DNA of 64,000 nucleotides from WVYX01 sp039592335 (lineage in GTDB: Bacteria > Gemmatimonadota > Gemmatimonadetes > Gemmatimonadales > GWC2-71-9): positions 186,001 to 250,000 of the forward strand of contig JBDHBX010000001.1 in NCBI GenBank assembly GCA_039592335.1, given 5' to 3'. Of this stretch, positions 1-7,539 are shown in pieces. The translations under genes were made by a program, and so were the position numbers. The notes beneath the pieces are model-generated. The model did no database searches. It had not been told where the DNA came from and saw only the letters and a program-made list of their open reading frames with translations. The stretch's first letter is position 1. Each line of letters starts with the position of its first letter.

Positions 1-135
1 CGCGTCGACTCAGCTTGCGCATCGTGTCCCCCCTCGATCTACCGCCCTACCCGTCCAACCATACGATCACACTACGCTCGTACTACACACCAAATGCCGG
101 TTTGGATTCACCCGTCGCAGGAGCAGAAAGCCGAA

Positions 136-169
136 CGACCGACTCGCCATTACCGTAGCGAGTCGGTCG
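136..169 (-). terminator. Hairpin terminator after ctaB
   Basis: A perfect 12-bp stem (136-147 paired with 158-169) encloses a 10-nt loop, 28 bp beyond the ctaB stop on the minus strand. Only a weak T-rich tail (TTCGGCTTTC) follows on that strand, so it is a reasonable but not textbook intrinsic terminator of the oxidase operon. Confidence 0.6.
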
Positions 170-196
170 CTGACAGAGCTATGGGGACGTCGCCGG

Positions 197-1048
197 CTAC
201 ACTGGAGCCTTGTCCAGGACCATGAGGAGCAGCAGCGTCGGGAGGTACGCCACCGAGGCGAGAAACAGCCTTCGGGCACCCGCCGTGGACGGTCTCAGCG
301 CCAAGCGCGTCCCGTAGGCCGCGAATGCCGCGCCGAGGATCAGCGCACTCACCAGATACACCGTGCCGGTGAGTCCGATGATGGTCGGCAGGGCACTCAC
401 CGGCACGAGCAGCAGAGCGTACGCCGCGCTGTGCGTTCCCGTGAGCCTGCCGGTGGGATCCAGGCCGCTCAACGTCACGAACCCACCGCGCCGGTAGTCC
501 TCGCGGTACATCCAGGCCAGCGCCAGGAAGTGCGGGATCTGCCACAGGAAGAGAATCCCGAACAACACCCACGCCGCGGGAACCAACGCGCCGCCCGCGG
601 CCGTCCACCCTCCCATGATCGGGAGCGCGCCGGGCACCGCCCCCACCAGCGTGGCGTGCCACGTGCGACGCTTGAGCGGGGTGTAGAGGAACACGTAGCT
701 CGTGGCGGTGAAGGCGGCCAGGAGTGCGGTGATGCCGTTGACGAGCGCCACGAGATAGAGCGTTCCCACCACAACCATCGCACCGCCGAACCACAATGCC
801 GTCCCCGACCGCAGGCGCCCCGACGGCAACGGGCGGCCCCGGGTGCGCTGCATCAGTCCGTCGGCATCCCGCTCCCACCACTGATTCAGGGCGTTGGTGC
901 CACTGGCGACCAGCGCGGTCCCGATCAGCGCGTGAACGAAGAGCAGAACGTCGATGCGCCCCCGCGCCCCCAAATAGAATCCCGCCGCCGTCGCGATGAG
1001 CACGAGACGGGTGATCTTGGGTTTGGTGAGCTCGAACAGCGCGCGCAT
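197..1048 (-). CDS. ctaB: Protoheme IX farnesyltransferase (heme O synthase)
   Basis: UbiA-superfamily membrane enzyme that transfers a farnesyl group to heme b, giving heme o for heme-copper oxidases. The 283-residue length is normal for CtaB/CyoE. The first aspartate-rich motif is visible around residues 60-80 (NQWWERDADG followed by M-x-RT-x-RPLPSG), and the rest is multiple hydrophobic helices. The ATG lies 1 bp from the stop of the SCO-like gene, so it is the last gene of the oxidase operon. Its presence argues that the neighbouring subunit I carries heme o or a, which counts against a purely heme-b NO reductase. Confidence 0.93.
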   Translation of the reverse strand: MRALFELTKPKITRLVLIATAAGFYLGARGRIDVLLFVHALIGTALVASGTNALNQWWERDADGLMQRTRGRPLPSGRLRSGTALWFGGAMVVVGTLYLVALVNGITALLAAFTATSYVFLYTPLKRRTWHATLVGAVPGALPIMGGWTAAGGALVPAAWVLFGILFLWQIPHFLALAWMYREDYRRGGFVTLSGLDPTGRLTGTHSAAYALLLVPVSALPTIIGLTGTVYLVSALILGAAFAAYGTRLALRPSTAGARRLFLASVAYLPTLLLLMVLDKAPV

Positions 1049-1049
1049 G

Positions 1050-1922
1050 TCAGAGCCTAGTCGCGAGGTCGACCAGCGCCTCGACCCCGCCCGTCGTCAC
1101 GTACGCGATGGTGCCCGTCTCATCGACCAAGTAGACGATGCGCGGGTGCACGATGTCTCCCGTGTCCTCGTCCCGGGAGCGCGCGACGCGCCAGGCGTCC
1201 AGCGTTCTCTCGACCGCCCCGACGCTCCCGCTCAATACGTGCTCGTCCTCCTCGAGCTCCCACTTGCGCGCGATGGCACCGAGCCGACTGGGCACGTCAC
1301 GCCACGGATCGAGCGTGATCACGATCAGCGGTGGGGCCGCGGCCCCGAGCCGCCGCCGTGCCTGCCGCACGTCGTGCACCACCATGGGACAGACGGTCTC
1401 GCAGTGGGCGAAGCCGAAGGTCACGAAGAAGGAGCGGCCCGACAGGTGCGCCAGCGTGAGGCTGTCCCCGTACTGGTCGAGCAATCCCAACGCGGGGGCA
1501 TCACGGTCGAGCCGCGGGTAGTCGGCGGGTAGCGGGCCCACGCCCACCGGTGGCAATGGCTGCGCGGCGCCGGCCACGCGGAGTCCCACCGCGCCGCCTC
1601 CACCCAATAGCACTATCGCGAGCGCGCCGAGCAGCACGCGGCCCCGCGTGCTCCGTGCCGCGCCCGACACAGCCTGCGTAAGCGCCGAGCCCCAGATGAA
1701 CGTCAGCATCCCGAACATGATGACGGGCTGGAGAATCAGCGCCGTCCAGCCCGAGGCATCGGGCAGTCCGTCGGGACGCGTACCGAAACAGACCGCCCGC
1801 GCACGGAACACCCACTCCGGGGCGTCCGCGGCGAGCGGCCAGAGAGCAAGCGCCCACCACACGGCCGTGATGGCAGTGATGACGCCGAAGGCGACGAAGG
1901 GAGCAGAACCCGGTGGGCGCAC
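1050..1922 (-). CDS. SCO1/SenC-type copper chaperone with N-terminal membrane segments
   Basis: The C-terminal half (about residues 145-290) is a thioredoxin-like SCO/SenC domain with the copper-binding CETVC motif and a later histidine in HPRIVYLVD; this family delivers copper to the CuA or CuB site of heme-copper enzymes. The N-terminal part (about residues 10-110) has three hydrophobic stretches, more than the single anchor of a standard SCO1. The start is GTG with a GGAAGGT ribosome-binding site. It lies 7 bp after subunit I. A SenC gene directly after subunits II and I is also the arrangement of the norSY-senC cluster of ammonia oxidisers (recalled, not checked). Confidence 0.88.
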   Translation of the reverse strand: MRPPGSAPFVAFGVITAITAVWWALALWPLAADAPEWVFRARAVCFGTRPDGLPDASGWTALILQPVIMFGMLTFIWGSALTQAVSGAARSTRGRVLLGALAIVLLGGGGAVGLRVAGAAQPLPPVGVGPLPADYPRLDRDAPALGLLDQYGDSLTLAHLSGRSFFVTFGFAHCETVCPMVVHDVRQARRRLGAAAPPLIVITLDPWRDVPSRLGAIARKWELEEDEHVLSGSVGAVERTLDAWRVARSRDEDTGDIVHPRIVYLVDETGTIAYVTTGGVEALVDLATRL

Positions 1923-1929
1923 CTTCCGG

Positions 1930-3615
1930 TCAGCCGACCTGCCAGACGGCGGAGAGCAGCTTCCAGTTCACGAAGTAGTACAGCACGAAGACCGCCAGAA
2001 ACACGAACACCATCACCATCGTGCCCGGCGCGTTGAGCGTGCGGTCGTCACTACCCTGCTGCGACGGTATCGGCCTCGGAGGGTTGGCCACCCCGGGCGG
2101 CTGCGCTCCCGCCTCCAGAGGTTTTCCGAGGAACACCGACCATACGGTGACGATGATGTAGATGGCCCCACCTGCCGCCGCGAGCAGCCCGCCGATGGCC
2201 ATGACGGCCAGCAGCAGATCCACCGCCGGCGAGAACTGCAGGTCGAACGGCGCCTGGGAGAAGGTGATGTCCCAGTGCCGCCGCGGCACGCCGAACGTCC
2301 CGGCAAACGTCATGCTGACCGTGAAGATCAGCATCCCCGCGGCGAACAGGTACGGCTGCACCCGTGCCAGGGGCCAGAACGCGATCTGCTTGCGGAAGAT
2401 CAGCGGGATCACGTAGTAGGTCACGCCCATGAACGCCGTCGTGGTCCCGGCCACCACCGCGGCATGGAAATGCCCCGGCACCCGCAGCGTGTTGTGGGCG
2501 ATGATGTTGATCTGTTCCGTCCCGAAGGTGACACCCGTGATGCCGCCCACGAACCCGAAGAGGATAACCGAGAAGACGAGGGAGCTGAACCCCGGATCAC
2601 CCCACGGCGCCTTGCGCAACCACTCGAACAATCCCTTGGTGAGCCCGCGCATGCGCTGCCCCACCTCCATGCCGGCCGGCACCGTGAAGCCATGGATCAT
2701 GCTGGCCAGCACCGCCAGGTACATCGCGTAGCTCGTGTTCCACACCTTCCACGACGGCCCCATCCCGGGATCCACCAGCAGGTGATGTGCCGACGCCATG
2801 GAGATGAACAGCACGTAGAGGACGAACGCCGTGCGGGAGATCTTCTCGTTGATCACGACCGCGCCGATGGTGAGGGCGCCCAGCAGGTACCAGATCGACA
2901 CCATGGCGGCGACATTGATCTGCTGTGAGGAGTGCCCCAGCCCCCACCACACGAGGCGGTAGATCTGGGCATCCACCTCGCCGATCCCGAGCGACCAGAA
3001 GAAGGTCGGGATGTAGATCGCCGCCCCGTGGCCCAGCGTGATCACCGCAATGATGGCCGCGCAGGCCGCACCGAAGGTGACCAGGGGCACCGAGCCCTCG
3101 TAGGTCTTTTCCCGCTTCGCCACGACCAGGGTGGCGAAGAAGATGCACGTCACCACGAGGGCGCCCACCGCGAAGAAAATGACGCCCAGGTAGTACCACG
3201 GGCTCGCCTTGAGCGGCACGTACGACGTGAACAGCACGTCGGCTTTCCCGGCGAACATGGTCCACTCGATGATGAGCGTCCCCGTCACCATCAGCACGAA
3301 CGACGCCCACGCGAGCTTCGGGGTGGCCACTCTGCTGTTCAGCAGCACGGCGCTCGCGAAGTAGAGCACCGCCATCTCGAAGAACAGGATGAAGAAGATC
3401 AGCATGTTCATCCCGTGCACCGTGAGCAGTCGGTAGAACCACTCGGCGCTCAATAGATGCACCACCTGCCAGCGCGTCAGCATGACGAGAACGGCGGTGA
3501 TGCCGCCGATCAAGAGCGCCACCGTGGCCACGACCGCGTTGGCCTTGATCAGCCCGTCGGCCTGGGCGTGGACCCTCAGCCCGGTGGTGGGGCACGTGCG
3601 GAACGTCCCGTTCAT
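1930..3615 (-). CDS. Heme-copper oxidase-like subunit I lacking the catalytic tyrosine
   Basis: A 561-residue, about 13-helix membrane protein of the heme-copper oxidoreductase superfamily, nearest in style to B-type (ba3-like) subunits. All metal histidines are visible: the helix-II His (TVHGMN), the CuB His in GLGHSSQQ, the HH pair (SAHHLLVDPG) and the helix-X pair (PGHFHAA). True A- and B-type oxidases have H-P-E/V-V-Y, with a tyrosine four residues after the first CuB histidine; here that position is Gln (HSSQQ). Losing this tyrosine is characteristic of NO-reductase-type members. The ATG overlaps the subunit II stop (ATGA) and has a GGGAGGTGAG ribosome-binding site. It could be an sNOR-like NO reductase or a divergent oxidase. 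Confidence 0.85.
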   Translation of the reverse strand: MNGTFRTCPTTGLRVHAQADGLIKANAVVATVALLIGGITAVLVMLTRWQVVHLLSAEWFYRLLTVHGMNMLIFFILFFEMAVLYFASAVLLNSRVATPKLAWASFVLMVTGTLIIEWTMFAGKADVLFTSYVPLKASPWYYLGVIFFAVGALVVTCIFFATLVVAKREKTYEGSVPLVTFGAACAAIIAVITLGHGAAIYIPTFFWSLGIGEVDAQIYRLVWWGLGHSSQQINVAAMVSIWYLLGALTIGAVVINEKISRTAFVLYVLFISMASAHHLLVDPGMGPSWKVWNTSYAMYLAVLASMIHGFTVPAGMEVGQRMRGLTKGLFEWLRKAPWGDPGFSSLVFSVILFGFVGGITGVTFGTEQINIIAHNTLRVPGHFHAAVVAGTTTAFMGVTYYVIPLIFRKQIAFWPLARVQPYLFAAGMLIFTVSMTFAGTFGVPRRHWDITFSQAPFDLQFSPAVDLLLAVMAIGGLLAAAGGAIYIIVTVWSVFLGKPLEAGAQPPGVANPPRPIPSQQGSDDRTLNAPGTMVMVFVFLAVFVLYYFVNWKLLSAVWQVG

Positions 3616-4184
3616 TGCTCACCTCCCGCGCTGCTCGCCAACGGCGCGTCGGGGTCGATGACCTCGACCTTCCCCAGCATCAGGTGGTGCCCAATGCCAC
3701 AGAACTCGTTGCAGATGATGCGAAAGTCGCCGGCTTCGGTGGGGGTGACCCGCAAGCCATAGTCATAGCCCGGCAGCACCTGGAAGTTGATGTTCATCGG
3801 TTGGAGGCTGAAGCCGTGGTTCAGATCCACCGACGACAGATGCAGCGTGTACTCGGCACCCTTCTGCAACCGCAGCACCGGTGTCCAGCTCCACATCATC
3901 CCCACGAGATAGACGTCGCTGCCGGGCGGCGGCTCGACCACTGGCAGCCCGTTCTCGGTGCCCACCTGGTAGGTGCGGATGAACTCCTGCGTGCGTGCCA
4001 TGAAGGCTTCGGGGTCCACCTTGGCGCGGATCCCTGACGGGTTCTGGGCGCCGCGCGCATGCCAGATGGGCATCATGGCGAACAGCACGATGCACCAGGC
4101 AAAGGCCACGCCGACCCAGATCTTCTCGGATCGGTGCGCCGGCTTCCACCAGACCCCTTTCGGGGGTTCGATTCCGGTTTGCAT
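3612..4184 (-). CDS. Heme-copper enzyme subunit II (CuA cupredoxin)
   Basis: A 190-residue protein with one N-terminal transmembrane helix (about residues 22-42) and a periplasmic cupredoxin domain. The CuA site is complete: an upstream His in LNHGFS and the C-x3-C-x3-H-x2-M array in CNEFCGIGHHLM. It therefore can accept electrons from a cytochrome c or other periplasmic donor and pass them to subunit I. It is short, as in ba3-type subunit II, with no fused cytochrome c. It is translationally coupled to subunit I through a 4-bp overlap. A CuA site in front of a tyrosine-less subunit I is compatible with CuA-containing NO reductases as well as oxidases. Confidence 0.9.
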   Translation of the reverse strand: MQTGIEPPKGVWWKPAHRSEKIWVGVAFAWCIVLFAMMPIWHARGAQNPSGIRAKVDPEAFMARTQEFIRTYQVGTENGLPVVEPPPGSDVYLVGMMWSWTPVLRLQKGAEYTLHLSSVDLNHGFSLQPMNINFQVLPGYDYGLRVTPTEAGDFRIICNEFCGIGHHLMLGKVEVIDPDAPLASSAGGEQ

Positions 4185-4196
4185 GGTTGCTCCGAG

Positions 4197-4370
4197 TCAG
4201 GGCAGCGGGGCCTGCGGGAGGGACATCACCTCCACGAGACCCCACAGGGTGTAGAAGATGACCATGACGGCGATGCCCGCCGCGAGCAGGAGAAACGGGT
4301 TCTCGTAGATGCGTTGACCGAGTGGGACGCGCTCACCGGTCCCCTCTCGGTCGTGCTCCAGTTCCGCCAT
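4197..4370 (-). CDS. Small one-helix membrane protein, oxidase subunit IIa-like
   Basis: A 57-residue protein with a charged N-terminus and a single hydrophobic helix (about residues 28-50), ending 12 bp before subunit II. I chose the ATG at 4370 because GGAG sits 6 nt upstream; the frame is open further upstream and a longer 100-residue reading is possible but has poorer composition. Position and topology suggest an accessory subunit comparable to the one-helix subunit IIa of ba3-type oxidases, but no sequence signature proves this. It is the first gene of the operon. Confidence 0.65.
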   Translation of the reverse strand: MAELEHDREGTGERVPLGQRIYENPFLLLAAGIAVMVIFYTLWGLVEVMSLPQAPLP

Positions 4371-4563
4371 TGCCGACTCCATGTCAGAGGTACAGGCTCG
4401 AACGGCGCCGCGACTCGTGTGGTCATTGCCCGCCGCAGGCGGCGCTGCTTGGTTGCTTCGAACGACTTCAAGCCCGGGAACGGTGACCCGGAGCGTCATT
4501 GGCGATGCTGGAGGGGCGGCCCCCTGTTGTCCGTAGGGAGGGAGCCTATATATGTTAAAACGA

Positions 4564-4574
4564 TGATAATATCA
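4564..4574. promoter_or_regulatory. Perfect palindrome in the divergent oxidase/cytochrome-b promoter region
   Basis: The sequence TGATA-A-TATCA is an exact inverted repeat centred on 4569, in the AT-rich stretch 4548-4575 between two divergently transcribed respiratory units. It does not match the full FNR/DNR consensus (TTGAT-N4-ATCAA). An operator for one or both units is a reasonable inference; the regulator is unknown. Confidence 0.4.
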
Positions 4575-4600
4575 GGAATTGGAGCCCGCAATAGTGGAGT

Positions 4601-6193
4601 ATGTCGTTCGCGTTTGTGATCATGGCCAGGATTGGTAAACGCTTAGAGCACAGCACGTTACGGCTGCTGAGCCCGGTGGACGCCTGGATGAACCGCCTCT
4701 ACGGCTGGCGGTTCAACCCGGTCTATCACAGCGGGGCTCTGACGCTCGTGCTGCTCAGCGTGGTCACCCTGACTGGGCTGTATCTCATCTTCTTCTACCG
4801 GATCGGGAGCCCCTACGACTCCGTGGTGCGCCTCACGGAGCAGCCCTGGCTGGGGCGCTGGATCCGGTCGCTGCACCGCTACGCCTCGGATGCCGCCGTC
4901 GTGGCGGCCCTGCTGCACCTCTTTCGAGTCTTCGCCCAGGGCCGCTCCTGGGGACCCAGGGCGCTCGCGTGGGTCTCAGGGCTGGTGCTCCTCTTCATCA
5001 CGTTCGTGTGCGGCTGGACCGGGTACGTGATGGTGTGGGACGTGCAGGGGATCGAGCTGGCCAAGGAAGGGGCCCGCTTCCTCGACGCGCTTCCACTGTT
5101 CTCGGAGCCCATCGGACGGGCCTTCGTGGGTGATCGGGAGATTCCCCGGGCATTCTTCTTCCTCAATCTGTTCTTGCACGTGGCCCTGCCCGTGGGGATG
5201 GCGATCCTGCTCTGGGTCCACGTGGCCCGCGCTGCCCGCCCCGCCCTGCTCCCACCACGCGCCCTCACCTGGGGCGTCATCGTGCTGCTCACGGTGATGT
5301 CGGTCGGATGGCCCGCCGCCATCGGGCCGGCGGCCGACCTGTTCCGTCTCCCCGAACGTGCGCCGTTCGACGTGTTCTACTCCTTCTGGCTTCCCATCAC
5401 CCAGACGGTGTCGGCGGGGTGGGCATGGGTCGCGGGGTTGGCGGTCTGCAGCGTGCTCGCCCTCACCCCCTGGTGGATCGGGCCGCGCCGGGCAGCGCGT
5501 CCTCCCGCATCGGTCGTCAACCAGCGCACGTGCGATGCCTGCGAGCAGTGCTACCAGGACTGCCCCTACGAGGCCATCTCCATGGTGCCGCTGGCCGGCT
5601 CCCGCAAGGGCATCGTGGCCCAGGTGGATCCGGCCCTGTGCGTGAGCTGCGGCATCTGCTCGGGGTCGTGCGCGCCCATGGGCGTGGGGCCTCCAGGTCG
5701 CACGGGTCGCGACCAGTTGGCCGAGGTAAGGACCTTCATTGCCGAACACACCATGGGGCCGCGCGACGTCGCGATCGTGGCGTGCAGCCGCGGCGCCGGA
5801 AACGTCACGACACTCGAGCGGGTGGACGGGTCACCGGTGTTCGCGGTGCACTGCATCGGGAGCCTGCACACTTCCGTGGTCGAGTTCCTGGTGCGCTCGG
5901 GGGTGGGGGGCGTCCTCATCGCGAGCTGCCCACCACGCGACTGCTGGAATCGCGAGGGACCGCGCTGGCTGGAGCAGCGGCTGTACCACGGTCAGGAAGC
6001 GGAGCTGCAGGAGCGCGTGGACCGGCGCCGCGTGCGCGTCGCGTACGCCGGTCTCGGCGAGCGGGCTTCCCTGCTGCTCGCACTCGCCGCGTACCGCGCT
6101 GAGGTGGCGGCGCTCGAGACAGCGCAGGGTGAGACGGACATCGACCTGGGGATCGAATGCGAGGCGACGGGCGCGCCGTCGGCCGCCACATGA
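4601..6193 (+). CDS. Cytochrome b / 2x[4Fe-4S] ferredoxin / MvhD-type fusion protein
   Basis: A 530-residue membrane electron-transfer protein. Residues 40-290 form a cytochrome b N-terminal-type domain; two His-x13-His pairs (H92/H106 and H193/H207) would bind two hemes b. Residues 305-360 carry two [4Fe-4S] motifs (C311, C314, C317, C321 and C347, C350, C353, C357). Residues about 385-505 resemble the MvhD/FlpD hydrogenase delta subunit with cysteines C395, C418, C443 and C448. MvhD normally links hydrogenase to heterodisulfide reductase, so a membrane-bound fusion with a quinone-type cytochrome b is unusual. It likely connects the quinone pool to an iron-sulfur partner. Met1 has only a tight GGAG; Met8 at 4622 is an alternative start. 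It is divergent from the oxidase operon. Confidence 0.85.
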   Translation: MSFAFVIMARIGKRLEHSTLRLLSPVDAWMNRLYGWRFNPVYHSGALTLVLLSVVTLTGLYLIFFYRIGSPYDSVVRLTEQPWLGRWIRSLHRYASDAAVVAALLHLFRVFAQGRSWGPRALAWVSGLVLLFITFVCGWTGYVMVWDVQGIELAKEGARFLDALPLFSEPIGRAFVGDREIPRAFFFLNLFLHVALPVGMAILLWVHVARAARPALLPPRALTWGVIVLLTVMSVGWPAAIGPAADLFRLPERAPFDVFYSFWLPITQTVSAGWAWVAGLAVCSVLALTPWWIGPRRAARPPASVVNQRTCDACEQCYQDCPYEAISMVPLAGSRKGIVAQVDPALCVSCGICSGSCAPMGVGPPGRTGRDQLAEVRTFIAEHTMGPRDVAIVACSRGAGNVTTLERVDGSPVFAVHCIGSLHTSVVEFLVRSGVGGVLIASCPPRDCWNREGPRWLEQRLYHGQEAELQERVDRRRVRVAYAGLGERASLLLALAAYRAEVAALETAQGETDIDLGIECEATGAPSAAT

Positions 6194-6741
6194 GGAAACG
6201 TGTGTGGCCCATCGTCGGCGCGGCGGCAGCGCTGGGCCTCACCGCCGCGTTGGGCGCGCTCTCCCAGGTGCCGTACGAGCCGAGCGGCGCCGGTCGCGCC
6301 GTGGTGCGATTTGCCTGGCGCGCGCGCAGCGTGCGGGTGGAGGAGTGCCGTGCCCTCACCCCGCAGGAGCAGGAGAACCTGCCGGCACATATGCGCCGCG
6401 CGGAAGTGTGCGAGGGAACCGTGCTGCCGTACCGGCTGCAGGTGCGTGTGGACGGAGAGCTGCGGCTGAATCAGCTCGTCGAGCCCGCCGGCGCCCGGGG
6501 GGATCGCCCTCTGTTCGTGTTCGAGGAACTGGAAGTGACCCCAGGGCCCCACCACCTGGAGGTCGCCTTCGAGCGGGTGGGTGACGCTGCCTCGGGCGAT
6601 ACGGAGCCTGGCGCGACGCCGGCGCAGCTCGCGCTCACGCGGCAGATCGAGCTCGCCGTCAACGAGGTCGCCCTGATCACCTACGATGCGACCCGGCGGG
6701 AGCTGGTGGTACGGGGACACGGCACACCGGAGCCGCGCTGA
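6190..6741 (+). CDS. Hypothetical membrane-anchored periplasmic protein coupled to the cytochrome b fusion
   Basis: A 183-residue protein starting at an ATG that overlaps the upstream stop (ATGA), so it is probably translationally coupled to the cytochrome b fusion. It has a basic N-terminus and one hydrophobic segment (about residues 5-25), then a soluble domain rich in beta-strand-like sequence with two cysteines about 20 residues apart (EECRA and EVCEG). I do not recognise the family. Coupling suggests a periplasmic accessory subunit of the same electron-transfer complex; that is inference from position only. Confidence 0.7.
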   Translation: MRKRVWPIVGAAAALGLTAALGALSQVPYEPSGAGRAVVRFAWRARSVRVEECRALTPQEQENLPAHMRRAEVCEGTVLPYRLQVRVDGELRLNQLVEPAGARGDRPLFVFEELEVTPGPHHLEVAFERVGDAASGDTEPGATPAQLALTRQIELAVNEVALITYDATRRELVVRGHGTPEPR

Positions 6742-6835
6742 CCGTTCGGTGCGCCGACGTCCGCCTGACACACGTAGCCCGAATCGCAACTTGAACCGCC
6801 GACACCCACCTGGGTATCGTTCCTGCCGATCACCC

Positions 6836-6858
6836 GCCGCCGGGCTGCGCCCGGCGGC
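6836..6858 (+). terminator. Strong GC hairpin after the cytochrome b operon
   Basis: A perfect 10-bp stem (6836-6845 with 6849-6858) with a TGC loop lies 95 bp after the 6741 stop and 44 bp before the next start. There is no T-tract, so termination is plausible but not certain. Confidence 0.45.
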
Positions 6859-6896
6859 CATACAATTCCGGCACACACACGAAGGTCAACGCACGC

Positions 6897-7460
6897 ATGC
6901 TAATGACCGTCCGACACACCCGATTTGCCACCTACACACTCGTGGCCGCACTGGCGGCCGGCTGCGCCGCCGAGGAAGCCGGAGACCCGCTTCCCGAATC
7001 GATCCACGGCATGCCTTTGGTCGAGTCCCACTCGGGCAGTGAGGCGGCCGACATCCTGGTCGAGATGCACAAGGCGGAGGTGGTGCCGCCCGAGAACTTC
7101 ATCGGCCACTACGGCACCGAGGAGATGGGCGCGGTGCTGTACGTCAGCCGGTTCGAGACCGAGGCCGCCGCGGACTCGTTCCTCGTCGCCATGGCGACGC
7201 GGATCGGACCCGGCAGCAGCGGCTACGGCCACCACGGCAGCTTTGACGCCGCCGACCACTTCGTGCACATGGTGTTCGGCCACGGGCAGGTGCACTACTT
7301 CTACGCCGAGGCCGAGGACCTGATCTGGCTCGCGGTAGATGCGCGTCTCGCGCGCCCTGCCCTGGCGGAGCTGCTGCAGACGGCGACGGATTCCATTCCG
7401 TCGTTCGAGGAGATCATGAGGGGGCAGCCGGCAGCTGAAACAGGAGCCGGCCAGCCGTAA
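6897..7460 (+). CDS. Hypothetical lipoprotein
   Basis: A 187-residue protein with an N-terminal signal peptide and lipobox (LAAGC at about residues 20-24), so probably lipid-anchored outside the cytoplasm. The mature part contains a histidine-rich segment (YGHHGSF...HFVHMVFGHG, about residues 106-130). I do not recognise a family. The start may be the Met at 6903 rather than 6897. It stands alone, with a hairpin upstream and a terminator downstream. Confidence 0.7.
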   Translation: MLMTVRHTRFATYTLVAALAAGCAAEEAGDPLPESIHGMPLVESHSGSEAADILVEMHKAEVVPPENFIGHYGTEEMGAVLYVSRFETEAAADSFLVAMATRIGPGSSGYGHHGSFDAADHFVHMVFGHGQVHYFYAEAEDLIWLAVDARLARPALAELLQTATDSIPSFEEIMRGQPAAETGAGQP

Positions 7461-7483
7461 CCCGGCTTTGAGACCAGAGTGAG

Positions 7484-7518
7484 GAAGCCCCACAGCCGAC
7501 GCTCGACTGTGGGGCTTC
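7484..7518. terminator. Bidirectional hairpin terminator between convergent genes
   Basis: A perfect 12-bp stem (GAAGCCCCACAG at 7484-7495 with its complement at 7507-7518) lies between the convergent lipoprotein and fabH genes and can serve both. Confidence 0.75.
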
Positions 7519-7539
7519 GGTTCTCGAGGAGCCGACGCC

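Noticed and set aside
1648..2928. Long plus-strand frame of 426 codons opposite the subunit I and SCO genes
   Set aside because: Its sequence is Arg/His/Pro/Gly-rich with no domain, and the opposite strand encodes a clearly conserved heme-copper subunit; it is an antisense shadow typical of high GC.
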